From an uncultured Faecalibacterium sp. (lineage in GTDB: Bacteria; Bacillota; Clostridia; Oscillospirales; Ruminococcaceae): a stretch of DNA of 15,682 nucleotides. Location of the stretch: assembly GCA_934526125.1 (NCBI GenBank), contig CAKSZU010000048.1, positions 1 to 15,682 of the forward strand, in the 5' to 3' direction. Shown here piece after piece: positions 1 to 6,418 of the stretch. Within the stretch, counting starts at the first letter, position 1; each line of letters opens with the position of its first letter. The position numbers were made by a program, and so were the translations under genes. The notes under the pieces were generated by a model. It saw only the letters and a program-made list of their open reading frames with translations. It had not been told where the DNA came from and did not search any database.

Positions 1-288
1 TTCGGTCTGGCCGGCTGCCTGCTGGCTGCAAAGTCCGGCGGCGCATCCGTCAACACTGCAATGGGCTATGAGCTGGATGCCATCGCAGCTTCTACCATCG
101 GCGGCGTTTCCACCACCGGCGGTGTCGGCACCGTGCCCGGCATTCTGGTCGGCGTTCTGGTCTTTGAGCTGATGAAGGTCGCTCTGCAGTTTATGAACGT
201 CAACTCCTCTTACACCTATATCGTTCAGGGCCTTGTTATTATCGTGGCTGTGGCCATCGATATCCGTAAGTACCTGGCAAAGAAGTAA
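1..288 (+). CDS. mglC: Galactose/methyl-galactoside ABC transporter permease (MglC type), C-terminal part
   Basis: The frame is open from the first base and gives the last 95 residues of a membrane permease of the RbsC/MglC family (BPD_transp_2). This subunit forms the inner-membrane channel for a periplasmic-type sugar importer together with an MglB-like binding protein and an MglA-like ATPase, neither of which is in the window. Visible family features are the GYELDAIAA motif, the following GGVSTTGGVGTVPG loop, and two hydrophobic segments before a basic end, RKYLAKK, closely resembling the end of E. coli MglC. The assignment to MglC rather than RbsC or XylH rests on the VGTVPG loop and that tail. 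As the operon would be read from the left, mglC is probably its last gene, since two hairpins follow the stop. The substrate cannot be proved from this fragment. Confidence 0.85.
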   Translation, partial: FGLAGCLLAAKSGGASVNTAMGYELDAIAASTIGGVSTTGGVGTVPGILVGVLVFELMKVALQFMNVNSSYTYIVQGLVIIVAVAIDIRKYLAKK

Positions 289-298
289 TTCCTCATTC

Positions 299-353
299 GC
301 AAACAGCAGAAGCCCCCCGCCGGGAGAACCGGTGGGGGGCTTCTGCTGTTTGC
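299..353 (+). terminator. Very long hairpin just after mglC
   Basis: Bases 299-318 and 334-353 are exact reverse complements (20 bp). A G-T wobble at 319/333 and a CCGG/CCGG step extend the stem to 25 bp around a five-base GAGAA loop. It lies 11 bases after the mglC stop. No T-run follows on the plus strand (GGCAAAAAAG) and none precedes it for the minus strand, so it is not a textbook intrinsic terminator. It may protect the 3' end of the mgl mRNA from exonucleases, or stop polymerase together with the next hairpin. Confidence 0.6.
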
Positions 354-414
354 GGCAAAAAAGCTTGGCCCGATGCGGGCAGCAATGTTTCATTTGGAAT
401 AGGGCAATATTTTT

Positions 415-452
415 GCGGCTTGTCAGTCATTGACAGGCCGCTTTTTTCTTTT
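415..452 (+). terminator. Rho-independent terminator of the mgl operon
   Basis: GCGGCTTGTCA (415-425) pairs with 431-441, with one T-G wobble and a five-base loop. It is followed at once by six T, one C and more T. This is a classical intrinsic terminator in plus orientation and the second hairpin after mglC. Confidence 0.88.
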
Positions 453-526
453 TCAAAGGCAGTTTCGTGGAAGTGACCGAAGGAGGACACCTGATTTGTG
501 AACATCAACAAAAGTTTTCAAAAGCC

Positions 527-557
527 TTGACATTTATTGAGGGGGGGGGGGTATAAT
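527..557 (+). promoter_or_regulatory. Promoter of the surface-protein gene with a poly-G spacer
   Basis: A perfect -35 box TTGACA (527-532) and a perfect -10 box TATAAT (552-557) are separated by 19 bp. Eleven of those 19 bp are an unbroken G run that touches the -10 box. The usual best spacing is 17 bp, so the promoter as read is two bases too long and should be weak. Loss of one or two G would give 18 or 17 bp. Promoters tuned this way by homopolymer length are known in pathogenic Neisseria (porA, poly-G) and Bordetella (fim genes, poly-C). The boxes are seen directly; phase variation is inferred. No other promoter of this quality lies between the mgl terminator and the gene. Confidence 0.85.
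541..551 (+). repeat. Homopolymer run of 11 G
   Basis: Eleven consecutive G form a mononucleotide repeat inside the promoter spacer. Such runs change length by slipped-strand mispairing during replication. They are also the most error-prone place in a sequence assembly, so the exact count is uncertain. Confidence 0.95.
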
Positions 558-564
558 GAAATGA

Positions 565-726
565 CAAAAAATTCCTTTGAGAACAAAGCGCTCAGCAACC
601 TGGCTGAGACCTGCAATGCGGAAAATGGAACCTACAGGGGAGGTGACAGTGCGGTAGGAATCTGGAGGGTTCCTTGCGGGGAATCCGTTGCAAAAATGCA
701 AATAGCGATGAAAGGAATGAAGAAAG
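565..726 (+). promoter_or_regulatory. Structured 5' leader of the surface-protein gene
   Basis: About 160 bases lie between the expected transcription start (around 564) and the start codon. The leader can form CTCAGC(591-596)/GCTGAG(603-608). It can also form GGAACC(627-632)/GGTTCC(668-673), which encloses or competes with CCTAC(631-635)/GTAGG(654-658). I cannot match it to a known riboswitch class: TPP, c-di-GMP and THF cores were looked for by eye and not found. The open frame crossing it has no start with a good ribosome site and lacks a recognisable product. Together with the two hairpins and the promoter, this accounts for the gene-free stretch 289-726. Confidence 0.45.
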
Positions 727-2736
727 TTGAAACAGAAAAGTCAAAACCGGTTTTTGGCGGCCCTGCTGGCAGTGGCAATGATGCTTCAGATGCTTCCCAT
801 GCTGGCTTTTGCGGAGGACGCACCCGGCACCGGAAAAGTACAGAACAAAAGAACGGGTACGACATATACGTCTTTGGCAACTGCTGTGGCAGAGGCACAG
901 AGCGATGATACCATCATCCTTGGCGAGGGCAATTATACACTGTACGGTATCGACAGCGCTGATACGACCAAGGGAAAAAACCTGACCTTTGTGGGGAAGG
1001 GAACTGACAAAACTTTCTGGAATATCGGTGCTGAGGTGCCGGACCCGAGCAAGTACGGCACAGAATATAACGGCGATTACAGCTTTGATGGTGCCAAAAC
1101 AGTTACCTTCAAAAATATGACGCTTCGCTCCGGTGATGCAGATTATCTGGGCTTCATCCGTATTGACAATACAGTGGTAGAAGACTGCATCATCAACGGC
1201 AAGACCTTCTACTGGGGTTATACCAGTGCAGTGTTCAAGTATACGACCTTTAATGCTCCAAGTGGAGATTATGCGCTCTGGACGTATAGCTCCCCGACCA
1301 TGACATTTGATCACTGCACCTTCAATGCAAGTGGAAAAGTGATCAATGTTTTCACGGATTTCGGTGCAGGAAAACAGGATATTACGGTTAACTTTGATAA
1401 CTGCACCGTGAATTCCTACACTCTCTTCTGTAAGCAAGCGCTGAACATCAACGACAGCAACATGGGCAGCTATAAGTACATCATCAACATCAACATCAAT
1501 GATCTAAAGGATGTCAAGGCTACCCGGGATACAACGACCTGCTCGCAGGTGTTCGGTTTTGGCGGTAAAAAGGACAACAATAGTGGTCGGACAGAGGTAC
1601 ACTGGAACGGTATTGCGGAGCCGGTCTGGAAAGAGGGCAAGATGCAGACACACTCCTATACCGATGGTGAGCATGACCAGGCCATTAACACCAGCTATTC
1701 GGAGTGGACAAAGATCGCTGAGCGTTTGGATAAGCGTGAAGTGACAGAAAAATGCGCTTACTGCAGCTGGTTGTTGGGAACACATGAGGAACAAGCCAGT
1801 GTGTACCGCCTCCAGTACAACCTGAATGGAGGCGTTGGCGACGGAACTGCCGACTATAGCGATGCATTTTCCCATGAAAAAGAGAGTGTGACGCTTGCAG
1901 CGGCTCCCACACGAGAAGGCTACCAGTTTGATAAATGGCAGACTGATAAGGGTGATCTCTATGACGCCGGGGATACGCTCGTCCTGACGGGTGATGAAGT
2001 GTTTACGGCACAGTGGAAGAATGTCAATACCCTGACCGTGACCGGCGGCACCTTTACTGTGAAAAAAGGCGGCATTGATGTGACCGACACACTGAAAACC
2101 AGCACCGACGAGGCCGGCAAGCAGACCTGCCTTGTACCGCATAATGCAGAAGTCACCGTGACGCTGGACAAGACGAAGGTTCCCGAGGGTATGGTGTTTG
2201 ATATCTGGTCTACCGGCAAGTTTGACCTGCCGCTGGGTCAGGATTGGAAGGCTGAGTCCATCACCTTTACCATGAAGTGTGATGTGGATGTGGCTGCACA
2301 GTACCGCAGCGCTGACATTGAGGAGGGTCCTGATATTGTTGGCCCCGTCATTGCCGGTACGGCTGTTGTGGCTGGCGGTGCAGTGCTCGGCTATCAGGCC
2401 TACGCGCTGGGCACCGAGCTTATGGGCAAGATGTGGGGTCTGCCTTACTTCCCCAGCAACCGCAGTGCTCTTGCAATGATGCTGTGGGAGAATGCAGGCA
2501 AGCCTATGCCGGAATCTGAGATCCTCTACCCCGATGTTGGCCAGGAAGAACGGGATATGGATCTGCAGCATGCTGCCCGCTGGGCCATGGAGCACGACCT
2601 CCTGCCCGACCTGAATGATCAGGATACAGAGCTGCCCCCTGAACAGGTGAAGTTCTATCCGGACAACATGATCACCAAGATCAACGTACTGCGTGCTTGG
2701 AAGAAGGCACAGGACCTCAAGCAGAATGCGCAGTAA
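727..2736 (+). CDS. Exported surface protein: beta-helix-like region, InlB-type repeat, membrane segment, SLH-like end
   Basis: The 669-residue protein starts at TTG, because a stop lies in frame at 718-720 and the next ATG would cut into the signal peptide. A modest AAAGGA site is at 711-716. Residues 1-30 are a signal peptide (basic start, hydrophobic core, AFAED cleavage region). Residues about 45-260 have short strands with repeated FDxC/FNxC and TF/CTF patterns, as in right-handed beta-helix adhesins. Residues 338-352 hold a CxxC (C343, C346). Residues 359-431 form an InlB B-repeat/Listeria-Bacteroides repeat (YNLNGG...AAAPTREGYQFDKW...FTAQWK), and 434-526 a related strand-rich module. 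Residues 536-556 are a hydrophobic, glycine-rich membrane-spanning stretch. Residues 576-660 look like a degenerate S-layer homology unit (YPDV, HAARWAMEHDLL, FYPDNMITKINVLRAW). No LPXTG is present. The gene is monocistronic behind a poly-G promoter. A role in adhesion or as a host-facing surface antigen is inferred, and the ligand is unknown. Confidence 0.8.
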   Translation: MKQKSQNRFLAALLAVAMMLQMLPMLAFAEDAPGTGKVQNKRTGTTYTSLATAVAEAQSDDTIILGEGNYTLYGIDSADTTKGKNLTFVGKGTDKTFWNIGAEVPDPSKYGTEYNGDYSFDGAKTVTFKNMTLRSGDADYLGFIRIDNTVVEDCIINGKTFYWGYTSAVFKYTTFNAPSGDYALWTYSSPTMTFDHCTFNASGKVINVFTDFGAGKQDITVNFDNCTVNSYTLFCKQALNINDSNMGSYKYIINININDLKDVKATRDTTTCSQVFGFGGKKDNNSGRTEVHWNGIAEPVWKEGKMQTHSYTDGEHDQAINTSYSEWTKIAERLDKREVTEKCAYCSWLLGTHEEQASVYRLQYNLNGGVGDGTADYSDAFSHEKESVTLAAAPTREGYQFDKWQTDKGDLYDAGDTLVLTGDEVFTAQWKNVNTLTVTGGTFTVKKGGIDVTDTLKTSTDEAGKQTCLVPHNAEVTVTLDKTKVPEGMVFDIWSTGKFDLPLGQDWKAESITFTMKCDVDVAAQYRSADIEEGPDIVGPVIAGTAVVAGGAVLGYQAYALGTELMGKMWGLPYFPSNRSALAMMLWENAGKPMPESEILYPDVGQEERDMDLQHAARWAMEHDLLPDLNDQDTELPPEQVKFYPDNMITKINVLRAWKKAQDLKQNAQ

Positions 2737-2765
2737 AATTTGACATCCTCTGATATATCCCAAAC

Positions 2766-2816
2766 ACAGCAGGAGCGCCCGGCCGGGTCATACCGGCAGA
2801 GCGCTCCTGCTGTTTC
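2766..2816 (+). terminator. Terminator after the surface-protein gene
   Basis: ACAGCAGGAGCGC (2766-2778) pairs perfectly over 13 bp with 2801-2813. Inside it, GCCGG (2782-2786) pairs with CCGGC (2793-2797). The plus-strand tail TTTCTCTG is only moderately T-rich. It starts 29 bases after the stop codon and probably also stops transcription arriving from the minus-strand gene at 2946-3590. Confidence 0.75.
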
Positions 2817-2856
2817 TCTGTCATCGCAATTTTCAAAAATAGTGCCTATCCAAACA

Positions 2857-2913
2857 GCATATTTGCGATATGCAGTTTGCGGATGTTGCTTGTGCATTAA
2901 AAACGCAAACTGC
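2857..2913. repeat. Two overlapping inverted repeats between convergent genes
   Basis: GCATAT(2857-2862)-TTGCG-ATATGC(2868-2873) is a short palindrome. GCAGTTTGCG (2872-2881) is an exact 10-bp inverted repeat of 2904-2913. They share bases 2872-2873. They lie in the 3' region between convergent genes and lack a T-tail on either strand, so they are not simple terminators. An mRNA 3'-end structure or protein site is possible. I see no gene in 2737-2945. Confidence 0.5.
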
Positions 2914-2945
2914 TATAAGCCTCAGGAAAGGGGAACACACACCAC

Positions 2946-3590
2946 TCAGCGGCCCACGATGAGGTCGCGGCGGCAGCGCAGGCCGACCGTGAGGGCGGCG
3001 CTGCTGCCGACATGGCGCAGGGTCACTCTGGTCTTGGGGTTCTGGCCCTCGCACAGCAGGGAAAGGTTCAGGGTGGTGGAGCCCTTCTCCGTGGTGAACA
3101 CCAGCGTGGATACGCCCTGCTCCATCAGAGTCTTCATGTCCTGAATGGTGGTGCGGAAGGTGGCGGCACAGTCCGGCACGTCCAGCGTCAGGACCCGGCC
3201 CTCCTGCCGGGCGGTGTACAGCACCTGCCTGCCCAGCAGACCCTTGACGGTGTAGCGGGCTTCACTCTTCTCCACCGGCGTATCCGAGGGCAGGGTGGTA
3301 TCGTCCGAGATCAGCATGATGTTGCCCTGAATGGGGTTCCCCTCCGGGGCACCGTAGCCGCCGTAGGTGGGGTCCTTTTCGCCCACAGCCACATCGCTGG
3401 AGTACAGGGCGATGTCGCCCTGCACCATCTGGTCCTGCGGGGGCAGGTAACCGGCGACCACCGTGTCATCGGCGGCAGTCTCGGCAGCGGGCTCGGCGGC
3501 AAAGGCACCGGCGCTCATGGGGATGGCAAGGGAAAGGACAAGGGCAGCGGCAATGGCCTGACGGCCCAGCTTTGTATTGACAAGTTTCAT
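2946..3590 (-). CDS. Small secreted protein of unknown function
   Basis: The 214-residue product has a clear signal peptide (basic KLGRQ, hydrophobic AAALVLSLAIPMSAGAF, predicted cleavage near AFAAE at residue 30-32), so it is exported. The start is secure: AGGAGG lies at 3599-3604, eight bases before the ATG. A low-complexity Ala/Glu/Asp stretch follows, then two similar short phrases, VQGDIALYSSD and IQGNIMLISDD. After these comes a compact region of about 110 residues that alternates strands and helices (LGRQVLYTARQEGRVLTLDV, TLMEQGVSTLVFTTEKGSTTLNLSLL). I recognise no family. It lies 77 bases downstream of ftsH in the same direction, but an ftsH terminator sits between them with almost no room for a promoter. 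It may be expressed by read-through or from a promoter inside the end of ftsH. It could be a cell-wall-associated or peptide-binding protein, but no function is shown. Confidence 0.75.
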   Translation of the reverse strand: MKLVNTKLGRQAIAAALVLSLAIPMSAGAFAAEPAAETAADDTVVAGYLPPQDQMVQGDIALYSSDVAVGEKDPTYGGYGAPEGNPIQGNIMLISDDTTLPSDTPVEKSEARYTVKGLLGRQVLYTARQEGRVLTLDVPDCAATFRTTIQDMKTLMEQGVSTLVFTTEKGSTTLNLSLLCEGQNPKTRVTLRHVGSSAALTVGLRCRRDLIVGR

Positions 3591-3616
3591 AAGAAATACC
3601 TCCTGTATTCCGGACG

Positions 3617-3654
3617 AAAAACCGCCCGTTCTGTAATGAATACGGAACAGGCGG
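3617..3654 (-). terminator. Terminator of ftsH
   Basis: Read on the minus strand, CCGCCTGTTC (3654-3645) pairs with GAACGGGCGG (3631-3622), with one wobble, and TTTTT follows (3621-3617). It begins 13 bases after the ftsH stop codon and is a good intrinsic terminator. Confidence 0.85.
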
Positions 3655-3667
3655 TGGATTTATTGCA

Positions 3668-5485
3668 TCAGCGATTCAGAATTTCCATAAATTCGTCGCC
3701 GGTAATGGTTTCCTTCTCGTAGAGGCAGCGGGCCAGCTCATCCAGCTTCTCGCGATTCTCGGTCAGGATCTGGACGGCCTTGGCATGCTGTGCCTTGACC
3801 AGTTCCACGACCTTCTGGTCGATCTCACGCTGGGTATCGGCCGAGCAGGCGAGGGACGTGTCGCCGCCCAGATACTGGTTGTTGACGGTTTCCAAGGCCA
3901 CCATATCGAACTCGCTGCTCATGCCGTAGCGGGTCAGCATGGCGCGGGCCAGCTTGGTGGCCTGCTCGATATCGTTGGAGGCACCGGTGGTGATGGAGTG
4001 GAACACCACTTCCTCGGCAGCACGGCCGCCGGTCAGGGTGGCGATCTTATTTTCCATCTCTTCCTTGCTCATCAGGTAGTGGTTGCCCTCGTCCACCTGC
4101 ATGGTGTAGCCCAGTGCGCCGGAGGTGCGGGGGATGATGGTGATCTTCTGCACCGGAGCGGAGTTGGTCTGCTTGGCAGCCACCAGCGCGTGGCCGATCT
4201 CGTGGTAGGCCACGATGCATTTTTCCTTATCGGTGAGGATGGAGTTCTTCTTCTGGTAGCCTGCAATGACCACCTCGATGCTCTCCTCCAGATCCGCCTG
4301 AGTCACGCTCTTGCGGCCCGCGCGGACGGCCCGCAGAGCGGCTTCGTTGACGATGTTGGCCAGCTCGGCACCGGAGGCACCGGAAGCCATCCGGGCCACG
4401 GTGTTGAAATCGATGCCCGGGGCCAGCGCTACCTTTTTGGCGTGGACCTTGAGGATCTCTTCGCGGCCCTTCAGGTCGGGCAGCTCCACCGGCACCCGGC
4501 GGTCAAACCGGCCGGGCCGGGTCAGGGCGGGGTCCAGGGATTCCGGACGGTTGGTGGCGGCCAGGATGATGACGCCGGTGTTGCCCTCGAAGCCGTCCAT
4601 TTCGGTCAGCAGCTGATTCAGGGTCTGCTCCCGCTCGTCGTTGCCGCCGTACTGTCCGCTGTTGCGCTTCTGGCCGATGGCATCGATCTCATCGATGAAT
4701 ACGATGCAGGGGGCTTTCTCCTTGGCCTGCTTGAAGAGGTCGCGCACCTTGGAAGCACCCATGCCCACGAACATTTCCACGAACTCCGAGCCGGAGATGG
4801 AGAAGAAGGGGACATTGGACTCGCCGGCCACAGCCTTTGCCAGCATGGTCTTGCCGGTGCCCGGAGGGCCCACCAGCAGGATGCCCTTGGGCATCTTGGC
4901 ACCGATGCTCTCGTACTTGCTGGGATCGTGGAGATAGTTGACGATCTCCTGCAGGTTTTCCTTGGCCTCGTCCTCACCGGCCACATCCGCAAAGCGGATG
5001 CCTGCCGTGGACTGGACATAGACCTTGGCGTTGGACTTGCCGATGCCGCCGAACATCATCGAGTTGGGGCCGCCGGCCTTTTCCATCAGCTTCTTGTTCA
5101 TCTGGTTGCCGATGAACGAGAACAGGATGATGGGCAGTACGAACCAGAGCAGGAAACTCAGCACCGGCGAGGACTGCTCCACGATCTCGCTGGAGAACTT
5201 GGCTCCGGCATCGTACAGCCGCTCGGTCAGGCCGGAGTCATCCATCAGGCCGGTCTTGTAGACCTGCTTTTCATCCTTATCGGTAAAGATGATCTGGTTG
5301 GACTCGATATCCACCCGGCCGATGTTCTTTTCTTCGGTCATGGTCATGAACGTACCATAATCCACTTCCTGGATCTGCCGCTCGCTCATCCATGGCAGCA
5401 GGACGAAATTGAGCAGCAGCAGCGCCAGAAGCACGATGGCGTAGTAGATCGCCAACGGCTTCCGGGAAGGCTTGACTTCTTTCAT
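3668..5485 (-). CDS. ftsH: ATP-dependent zinc metalloprotease FtsH
   Basis: The 605-residue protein is a membrane-anchored AAA+ protease that unfolds and degrades misassembled membrane proteins and short-lived regulators as a hexamer. Membrane segments are at 11-30 and 107-125, with the small extracytoplasmic domain between them. The AAA module has Walker A GPPGTGKT (206-213), Walker B IVFIDEID with D265/E266, and the second region of homology with arginine fingers ([10 protein letters not shown]326/R329). The peptidase domain has zinc motif HEIGH (428-432) with E429 as catalytic base, and D505 is the likely third zinc ligand. All key residues are present and the length is typical. I chose the ATG at 5485 because GGAGA lies about 10 bases before it and the hydrophobic N-terminus starts at once; the in-frame extension to 5590 crosses the promoter. 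It is transcribed alone, away from the toxin-antitoxin genes. Mild oddity: the Q/N-rich loop [13 protein letters not shown] replaces the usual GRQRGAG-type sequence. Confidence 0.97.
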   Translation of the reverse strand: MKEVKPSRKPLAIYYAIVLLALLLLNFVLLPWMSERQIQEVDYGTFMTMTEEKNIGRVDIESNQIIFTDKDEKQVYKTGLMDDSGLTERLYDAGAKFSSEIVEQSSPVLSFLLWFVLPIILFSFIGNQMNKKLMEKAGGPNSMMFGGIGKSNAKVYVQSTAGIRFADVAGEDEAKENLQEIVNYLHDPSKYESIGAKMPKGILLVGPPGTGKTMLAKAVAGESNVPFFSISGSEFVEMFVGMGASKVRDLFKQAKEKAPCIVFIDEIDAIGQKRNSGQYGGNDEREQTLNQLLTEMDGFEGNTGVIILAATNRPESLDPALTRPGRFDRRVPVELPDLKGREEILKVHAKKVALAPGIDFNTVARMASGASGAELANIVNEAALRAVRAGRKSVTQADLEESIEVVIAGYQKKNSILTDKEKCIVAYHEIGHALVAAKQTNSAPVQKITIIPRTSGALGYTMQVDEGNHYLMSKEEMENKIATLTGGRAAEEVVFHSITTGASNDIEQATKLARAMLTRYGMSSEFDMVALETVNNQYLGGDTSLACSADTQREIDQKVVELVKAQHAKAVQILTENREKLDELARCLYEKETITGDEFMEILNR

Positions 5486-5538
5486 GAAGGATCTTTCTCC
5501 TTTGCAGTATATGGGAATGCTTCCATCTCGTTGGCTGT

Positions 5539-5547
5539 AGTATAACA
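5539..5547 (-). promoter_or_regulatory. Extended -10 promoter of ftsH
   Basis: On the minus strand, TGT-TATACT forms an extended -10 element 53 bases before the ftsH start. The -35 position (TGTTCC, 17 bp away) is poor, which an extended -10 can offset. It lies after the toxin-antitoxin terminator and supports an independent ftsH transcript. Confidence 0.5.
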
Positions 5548-5609
5548 CGGCAAAATCCGCCGGAACAGCTATTTGAGCGGAACTTTGCAAAAACTTCGCA
5601 GATTCTTAA

Positions 5610-5646
5610 CAAAAAACGCTCCGGCTCATTTCAGAGCAGGAGCGTT
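5610..5646 (-). terminator. Terminator of the toxin-antitoxin operon
   Basis: Minus-strand AACGCTCC (5646-5639) pairs with GGAGCGTT (5622-5615), with an inner GCTC/GAGC step (5637-5634 with 5627-5624). A T-run at 5616-5611 overlaps the end of the stem. It is 23 bases after the toxin stop. Confidence 0.87.
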
Positions 5647-5669
5647 CCCGTTATAATAGAAATGATCGT

Positions 5670-5942
5670 TCAAAGACCGAACAGGTCTGCGTGTGTGCCG
5701 GTACGGACTAAATACAGGTCCGTTGCCGTCTGTCGGTAGATCAACAGCCAGTCCGGCTGCAGGTGACATTCTCTGCAGCCAATGTATTCACCGGTCAGAT
5801 TGTGATCTTTGTTCTGCGGCGGGAGTGCATCGGGAATACGCAGGATATCGATGGCGGTCTGCAGCAGCGCAAAGTTATAGTGCCGCTTCTGACAGGTTTT
5901 CATATCTTTTCTGAATCGGGTCGATGTGTTGAGGCTCAGCAC
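5670..5942 (-). CDS. Type II toxin, YafQ family mRNA interferase
   Basis: The 90-residue protein matches the RelE-superfamily YafQ group, ribosome-dependent endonucleases that cut mRNA in the A site. The residues that matter in E. coli YafQ are all present: KDHNLTGEY gives H47, RECHLQPDWLLIY gives H60 and D64, and the C-terminal RTGTHADLF gives H84 and F88. The FRKDMKTCQKRHYN start is also typical. It should therefore be active. The start is GTG at 5942, four bases after the antitoxin stop; its GGAGG site lies inside the antitoxin's last codons, so translation is probably coupled. The antitoxin comes first, as usual for this class, and the pair has its own promoter and terminator. Likely roles are growth arrest under stress or stabilisation of the region. 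Confidence 0.93.
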   Translation of the reverse strand: MLSLNTSTRFRKDMKTCQKRHYNFALLQTAIDILRIPDALPPQNKDHNLTGEYIGCRECHLQPDWLLIYRQTATDLYLVRTGTHADLFGL

Positions 5943-5946
5943 GGTT

Positions 5947-6177
5947 TCAGCCCTCCGCTAACAGTTGGTCGAGGAAATCAGAGGTCGAGCCGGTGAAATG
6001 CTCTCCTGCTCCGGTCTGGATCATCTGATTTACTTCCTGAACAGCTTCCAGCGTTTCCGTGTTCGGACGATTGCTGTCGTCTGGAACAGCTGCGCCCTGC
6101 AGATAGGCAGCAATGTAGACCAGCTTTCCATCGGGGATCTGGTCGATCAGGCTTTTGCAAAGTTCTCTTGTGCTCAT
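5947..6177 (-). CDS. Antitoxin partner of the YafQ-family toxin
   Basis: The 76-residue acidic protein directly precedes the toxin. An ATG at 6177 has a purine-rich GGAAG site about nine bases upstream. The N-terminal 30 residues (STRELCKSLIDQIPDGKLVYIAAYLQG) are helical and could form a DNA-binding or dimer domain. They do not show the ribbon-helix-helix pattern of DinJ, the usual YafQ partner. The middle (NTETLEAVQEVNQMIQTG) and the end (EHFTGSTSDFLDQLLAEG) resemble toxin-wrapping segments of RelB/DinJ-type antitoxins. The role follows mainly from position and size. Autoregulation at the extended -10 promoter upstream is expected but not shown. Confidence 0.85.
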   Translation of the reverse strand: MSTRELCKSLIDQIPDGKLVYIAAYLQGAAVPDDSNRPNTETLEAVQEVNQMIQTGAGEHFTGSTSDFLDQLLAEG

Positions 6178-6201
6178 GATAACACTTCCTTCCCTGATAT
6201 C

Positions 6202-6210
6202 ATTATAGCA
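6202..6210 (-). promoter_or_regulatory. Extended -10 promoter of the toxin-antitoxin operon
   Basis: Minus-strand TGC-TATAAT is a perfect -10 with the TG extension, 25 bases before the antitoxin ATG. The -35 position holds TATAAA-like sequence with no TTGACA. A GATATC palindrome just downstream overlaps the likely transcription start and could be part of an autoregulatory site. Confidence 0.6.
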
Positions 6211-6244
6211 CGAAAACAGGTCGATTTATAGAGATGATGGTTTG

Positions 6245-6291
6245 AAAATAAAAGGACAGGATCAACCGTCCCTCCGGTACGATTTTATTTT
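6245..6291. repeat. AT-rich inverted repeat between divergent promoters
   Basis: AAAATAAAA (6245-6253) is an exact inverted repeat of TTTTATTTT (6283-6291). GGAC (6254-6257) can continue the stem with GTCC (6268-6271) if 6272-6282 are bulged out. It sits between the minus-strand toxin-antitoxin promoter and the plus-strand leu promoter, where nothing needs terminating. It may be a relic terminator or a protein site. Otherwise I see no gene in 6211-6418. Confidence 0.5.
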
Positions 6292-6418
6292 AGCATACTT
6301 TTTACGGTATGACAAGAAACCGGTCCTGCCGCTTGGTTGGGAAAACTACCCTCAAATTTTGCAAAATCGTGCCGCTCTTGTTGTGAATTTGTTTCATCTT
6401 GACTGTGAACAGAACTTC

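Noticed and set aside
537-908. Open frame beginning in the poly-G run
   Set aside because: Its TTG start lies inside the promoter, its product is low-quality sequence, and the overlapping frame from 727 has a signal peptide and clear domains. The frame follows from the G run and is not supported as a gene.
592-2763. Long minus-strand frames opposite the surface-protein gene
   Set aside because: Products are Cys/His-rich and match no family; they mirror the real gene's codons.
2740-3144. Plus-strand frame after the surface-protein gene
   Set aside because: It reads through a terminator hairpin and the antisense of the secreted-protein gene, with no ribosome site.
3785-5545. 586-codon plus-strand frame opposite ftsH
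   Set aside because: FtsH on the minus strand has every catalytic motif; the plus frame is a Gly/His/Leu-rich shadow of GC-rich codons.
5486-5590. N-terminal extension of FtsH
   Set aside because: The extra 35 residues cross the extended -10 promoter and lack a ribosome site, whereas the ATG at 5485 has GGAGA.
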